Source: Sugiyamaella lignohabitans (lineage: Eukaryota; Ascomycota; Dipodascomycetes; Dipodascales; Trichomonascaceae). From it: a stretch of DNA of 64,000 nt. Under the pieces are notes generated by a model that saw nothing but the letters and a program-made list of their open reading frames with translations, did not search any database and was not told the origin of the DNA. Of the stretch, positions 60,132 to 64,000 are shown piece after piece (the stretch's first letter is position 1; each line of letters begins with the position of its first letter). The translations under genes were made by a program, and so were the position numbers. Where the stretch lies: NCBI RefSeq assembly GCF_001640025.1, contig NC_031671.1:2294001-2358000 (forward strand), read 5' to 3'.

Positions 60132-62783
60132 CTATTCCCACTCCTCAAACCTCACTTTCCTCCTTTGGGTTCCTTCGCTACCAACAAATATCACTTCATC
60201 ACCCTCTAGACCAATCCATGGTCCATCTAGTGGTCGGACAAGATTTGGATTTATGTATGTCTGAAATCTTTCCCGCTGTTCATCCAATGTTTTGCTCTTC
60301 GACCGTTGCCTACGAACTAAAGAGGCCCACTGAGGTGAACTTCTCGAAGGTAACGAGCCTCGAACAAGACTGAATGTATGCGATCCAAACCCATCTGAGT
60401 TAGAATCATCTGAATCTTCTTCCTCAGCAATGGCATTATCAGATAGCTGAGCGCCTTGAACGCTATTGCCGGCACTTCCTTTTGTTTCAATTGCACGTAG
60501 AGCAATGAAATGGAGAAGTGGAGCTGTACTCTTCTCAAAATTATACCAATATCCAAAAGTCATAATCGGTAGAGGAGCCAGCATCGTTGCTAGGAAATAT
60601 GCTTTTTGAAGAGCCAGAATACCAGCCATGGCCAAATGAAACAAGACAATACCAACGCACACCCTGCGGAAAATAAGCGGCCAAGCTTGTCCAGTCGAGT
60701 GCTGAGGGTGAACCATCGAATATATGAGCTGGTACTTGTAAGTGAAATAACCAAATATAAAATAGATGGTTCCAAATGCAAGAATCTTGGTTGACAGCAC
60801 ACTGTACAGCAGAACAATTATGAGAATTGATAACGGTTGTGGCAAATGGATACCAGTATTAAATATTGCTGGTTTATACAAATCTCGATAATCCCGGGGA
60901 GTCCTGCACTGAGCAGCAAATAGAGGGAATCGTAAAACACTTCCCATTTGAAGTAGTCTCAAAGGAAACATACCGATGCCCTGAAGAATAATCAAGTCAA
61001 CATAAAACAACGAGAGTTGACTCATCTGTTTGGCAAGCTCATATGCAATCTGCGTGGTATCTTTAAGGTAGGACCAGTAGCTTGCACCTGCAACAGTCAA
61101 GAATAAGAACAGATTATAGAACACATAGAAAAAGTTCTTACTAATCACAGACAACTCGACCTCCCCATGTGAGACAAATCCTTGCAAGGTTGAAAGATAT
61201 CCATAGAAGTAAGGCATTATTACGTTAAATAGCGTCAACAAGAGTGGAGGCAGAATACCTGTAACAAATGCCAATGCCCATTCTGATTTTTCAAGCAACT
61301 GAGCCAAAGCTGGCCATATCTTCTTGATGGAGTCGAACTGTAAAAATGAAGCCAACGATGTGATTGGCACCAAACTTGCAACAGTTAAAATTGCAATTGC
61401 AAATGTAATCGAGTATGTACGAACGATTTGTTCGCCTTTGCTCATATACAAATTTCTCCATACCACATCATGAGGTGCTGGTGCTGTATCGGCAATTAAT
61501 TTGTAGGGTCTTGGATCAAGGACAGCTTGTGCAGTCATTTGTGCGCTGGCCACTGAATCCATAGTAACAAATGCCGTGCTTGTGGCAGGAAACTCTTGCT
61601 GACGAACTTCAGCAATCTCAGCATCCAGCTCTTCCAGTCTAAATGTATACTTGTCAATGACATCAACTCGGGGCCCGAACCAACCAAAAAGACCCTCTCG
61701 TTCAGTTGGTCTAGTAAATCCTCTATTTTTCGAGCCAAGCTGCAATGCACTTTGTCTGGGAAGTAACAAACTTGAATGCTCATTAGTATCAATTAAATCC
61801 TCGTAATCAGATTCATAATCTTCTACTCCATTTGCCACCCGTTGACCAATAGACACACGAGAGCTGCTATTTGATTCTGATGGTGACGGAGTGGGTAATC
61901 CATGCTCACTCTCATCCCATGTAGGGCCCAAATATTCGCTCCATGCTCTTTCAAGTTTATTGATAATAACCTCTCTCTCGTCGAACAAACGATCAAGTTT
62001 ATTCCAGTCTCGACAAATGCTGACTGATCTTACTGTTCCAATGCCCAAGTTTTCTATATGTTCTTTAATAGCAGCTTCTGTTCTAAGTCGAGGAGAAATA
62101 CCAGCAACTCTAATAGTTCTATCGGTAATGGAATTTTGACCTCCAAGATACTTTTGACGCACTCGCAATACCTTTAGAGTTTGTCGTAACATCACAGCAG
62201 CTGCGAATATTGTGAATAAATATGTGAAGACGACATATACCCATAAATAGGGAGGATAGTCCTCAGGTGAAGAGCCATCCCCTCCTTTGTGTTTCTTGCC
62301 ATTATTAGCATACCCATCAAGATATGTTGTTCGTGGTAAAATAGCCATCATAGACCTTCTCACCAAAGTCATGGTATCATAGTCTTCACCCTGGTCATAT
62401 TTTCCAGTGTAATGCAATCGAATGGGGCTAATGACCGTCACAGCGCACACTGTGCAAAGCGACAGAAGTTGGATCGAAGCTTTGAAAAAGCCTAGAAATA
62501 CAAAAGCATCTAATCCAGCATAATCGAGAATCTCTTGTTCCGTGATATTATACAATGCAATTAACCACCCGAAAAGTGACTGTGGAAGTGGCGGAATACC
62601 CTTCTTCCTAGCAGTCCTGGCTGCATATAACTTGGGCCATCGGTATCGTAGTATACAAAATGATAGGAAAGATATACTCCCTAATGCCACAGCAATTGCT
62701 ATTTGAGTACCCAAGACTCTAGTTGAAGGTTTTCTAGGGTCAAAGTCCGAGTCGGGCGAATCAGGGGACTTCTCGTCAAACAT
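60132..62783 (-). CDS. CSC1: CSC1/TMEM63/OSCA-type osmosensitive cation channel
   Basis: Calcium-permeable mechanosensitive/hyperosmolarity-gated channel of the plasma membrane (DUF221 family). 883 aa, single exon. N-terminal helix IAIAVALGSISFLSFCILRY, ARKKGIPPLPQSLFGWL, EQEILDYAGLDAFVFLGFF (helices 1-2), a third helix YLWVYVVFTYLFTIF, then a cytosolic domain with RTIRVAGISP and AFVTMDSVASAQMTAQA, and the C-terminal 7TM module starting VVWRNLY with FLQFDSIKKIWP, LPPLLLTLFN, YFYGYLSTLQG and QCRTPRDYRD. Closest in layout to Csc1 (YLR241W) rather than the longer Rsn1/Phm7 group. The tail is charged and Ser-rich. Confidence 0.9.
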   Translation of the reverse strand: MFDEKSPDSPDSDFDPRKPSTRVLGTQIAIAVALGSISFLSFCILRYRWPKLYAARTARKKGIPPLPQSLFGWLIALYNITEQEILDYAGLDAFVFLGFFKASIQLLSLCTVCAVTVISPIRLHYTGKYDQGEDYDTMTLVRRSMMAILPRTTYLDGYANNGKKHKGGDGSSPEDYPPYLWVYVVFTYLFTIFAAAVMLRQTLKVLRVRQKYLGGQNSITDRTIRVAGISPRLRTEAAIKEHIENLGIGTVRSVSICRDWNKLDRLFDEREVIINKLERAWSEYLGPTWDESEHGLPTPSPSESNSSSRVSIGQRVANGVEDYESDYEDLIDTNEHSSLLLPRQSALQLGSKNRGFTRPTEREGLFGWFGPRVDVIDKYTFRLEELDAEIAEVRQQEFPATSTAFVTMDSVASAQMTAQAVLDPRPYKLIADTAPAPHDVVWRNLYMSKGEQIVRTYSITFAIAILTVASLVPITSLASFLQFDSIKKIWPALAQLLEKSEWALAFVTGILPPLLLTLFNVIMPYFYGYLSTLQGFVSHGEVELSVISKNFFYVFYNLFLFLTVAGASYWSYLKDTTQIAYELAKQMSQLSLFYVDLIILQGIGMFPLRLLQMGSVLRFPLFAAQCRTPRDYRDLYKPAIFNTGIHLPQPLSILIIVLLYSVLSTKILAFGTIYFIFGYFTYKYQLIYSMVHPQHSTGQAWPLIFRRVCVGIVLFHLAMAGILALQKAYFLATMLAPLPIMTFGYWYNFEKSTAPLLHFIALRAIETKGSAGNSVQGAQLSDNAIAEEEDSDDSNSDGFGSHTFSLVRGSLPSRSSPQWASLVRRQRSKSKTLDEQRERFQTYINPNLVRPLDGPWIGLEGDEVIFVGSEGTQRRKVRFEEWE

Positions 62784-63335
62784 GTCGAACTGCGGTTGTC
62801 ACTGACGATTTTCTTTAACGATAACAAAATTAAAGGTGCGATATGCGAGACAAAATCAATCTCACCACTGCTGCCAATAGACAGATTACCTAAATGTAGT
62901 TAAAATAAAAACGCGTGAACCCTTTACTTTGCCCCAAATTCTGATTGCTGTTTTATTATTTATCAAATATTATGGTTCGCAATAATTAGGGGCGTGATGT
63001 AATGGGCCATGCACACCAGTATGGTTGGCACGGCTGTGCTCTGCGAGATAGAAAGTTTAATTTTTCGCATGTGACAATTGTCGGGGTCCGGAGATGCCTG
63101 ACTTTCAGGACCGGGTGTATCAAGCCTAGGTTGTAATTTAAATTTATTTATATAGAATAATCGATTAATCACGAGCAGAAACAGGGACTAGTTGCCATAG
63201 GATTACGGCCTTGAGATGAAACCCCAAGCTGTTTGGAGAATTATCGTAAAATAGATAACAAATTAAATAGTATTAACAAAAAAATTTAGCAAAATAAATT
63301 AAATGGATCGTTAGCTGACATAATAGTGGGGAAAT
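62784..63335. other. Intergenic region between CCCH gene and CSC1
   Basis: 552 bp upstream of CSC1 and downstream of the CCCH gene, both on the minus strand. AT-rich with one ordinary GC patch (63070-63120). No gene or repeat seen. Confidence 0.4.
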
Positions 63336-64000
63336 TTAAGGCCCCTCATGAACATTTTTGCACTTTTCGCCAAATTTGCAAGTACCTCTGGCGAAAAATG
63401 AGCAAGGCTTATTGTAAGAGTCATGCCCTTTGTAATTACGAACATAAGGACGAACATCGCGAGAACGTAGTTGCTTAATCCTGTCATCATCATCTTGACC
63501 ATGGGACCCGTGCCATGAACTATTGTCATTCCCACTCTGTGGCGGTGGTGGTGCAATAAATCCTGAGCGGGATTGTATAGGAGCAAGATTGCCAAGAAAC
63601 TTGAAAACATCGCTGAGGTCAGGAATTCCAGCAGGAGGAACTGATGGTGGTGGAGGAGGTGGAGGTAAAGGTGGCAATGCAGATTTGTTGGAAGTATTAG
63701 TAGTGGAGTCTGTTTGGGGAGGTGATTGAGAACTGAGTTTTGTAACTTCTCCGAGAATCTGGCTTGCCTGTTCAATCTTCTGCCGTATAAGTAATTCATC
63801 GTTGAACTTGAGCACAATAGGATTCAGTTCGAGCTCTTCTGGTAACCTGATAATAACCAGATTACCATTGGTTTTTAGATCATTTGCTTCATCTGATGCA
63901 TCTGGCGGTGATGGATTATCCGGTACATCATCAACAGAGGTATATACAGCGATGAGAGCATGAGACTCACGAGCCTTTTGTATCTTTGCCTCCTCACTTT
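63336..64000 (-). CDS. CCCH zinc-finger protein, C-terminal part (5' end outside window)
   Basis: The frame is open to the right edge with no ATG needed, so only the last ~220 residues are visible; the apparent start at 63815 is a GTG inside the protein. Order seen: a charged helix (EEAKIQKARES), an acidic/Pro linker, NPIVLKFNDELLIRQKIEQASQILGEV (helical), a polyproline stretch (PPLPPPPPPPSVPPAG), an HGSHGQDDDD linker, and a C-terminal finger CSFFARGTCKFGEKCKNVH (C-x7-C-x5-C-x3-H) 4 residues before the stop. CCCH fingers of this form bind RNA. The polyPro plus terminal single finger arrangement is seen in some RNA-processing and phosphatase-targeting (PNUTS-like) proteins, but no family is claimed. 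Confidence 0.7.
   Translation of the reverse strand, partial: SEEAKIQKARESHALIAVYTSVDDVPDNPSPPDASDEANDLKTNGNLVIIRLPEELELNPIVLKFNDELLIRQKIEQASQILGEVTKLSSQSPPQTDSTTNTSNKSALPPLPPPPPPPSVPPAGIPDLSDVFKFLGNLAPIQSRSGFIAPPPPQSGNDNSSWHGSHGQDDDDRIKQLRSRDVRPYVRNYKGHDSYNKPCSFFARGTCKFGEKCKNVHEGP

Overview
The window is about 64 kb of nuclear DNA from a budding yeast (Saccharomycotina). Evidence: compact genes, short introns with GTAAGT/GTATGT/GTGAGT donors and TACTAAC-type branch points, and clear yeast orthologues. CTG sits at conserved leucine positions (for example in the chorismate mutase and topoisomerase III genes), so it is not a CUG-Ser yeast. Spliced genes are frequent: I reconstruct 18 introns in 12 genes. 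Several families are missing from S. cerevisiae or typical of fuller fungal gene sets: a NDUFAF7/MidA complex I methyltransferase, a Red1/ZFC3H1 zinc-finger scaffold, a PRKRIP1-like splicing protein and a TMEM135-like protein. Together these suggest an early-diverging, complex I-bearing lineage such as the Dipodascales/Trichomonascaceae (Sugiyamaella-like). The species is inferred, not shown.

Layout. 0-8 kb: 3' part of mitochondrial RNA polymerase, a fatty-acid elongase and a sugar-porter transporter with no visible ATG. 7.6-12.3 kb (minus strand): a three-exon Red1/ZFC3H1-like gene and the three-exon tRNA m7G methyltransferase TRM8. 13-21 kb: carboxypeptidase S, an SDR, NDUFAF7, PPM1 and a TMEM135-like protein. 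21-30 kb: SEC31, PRKRIP1-like, COA4, a five-exon SMK1-like MAP kinase, JID1 and an unknown membrane protein. 30-40 kb: ARO7, YMC1-type carrier, GID4/VID24, DLD1, ERG25. 40-51 kb: a kinase-like orphan, a possible gene relic, TOP3, NUP42, an EST1/SMG-like protein and PAR32. 52-64 kb: an HSL-type hydrolase, RidA (MMF1), D-serine dehydratase (DSD1), a SET methyltransferase, HCR1, ARV1, a CSC1 channel and the 3' part of a CCCH zinc-finger gene.

The most striking non-coding feature is a family of GC-rich, hairpin-forming repeats at 11 loci, either solo about 60-bp units or inverted pairs. All lie between genes or, once, inside the PPM1 intron. Three complete copies share near-identical arms around an unrelated 22-24 bp core. 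The most interesting functional cluster is the convergent RidA/DSD1 pair: DSD1 should make the reactive enamine that RidA removes, and both upstream regions carry the same two 9-bp G-rich words. No rRNA, tRNA, CRISPR or autonomous transposon was found.
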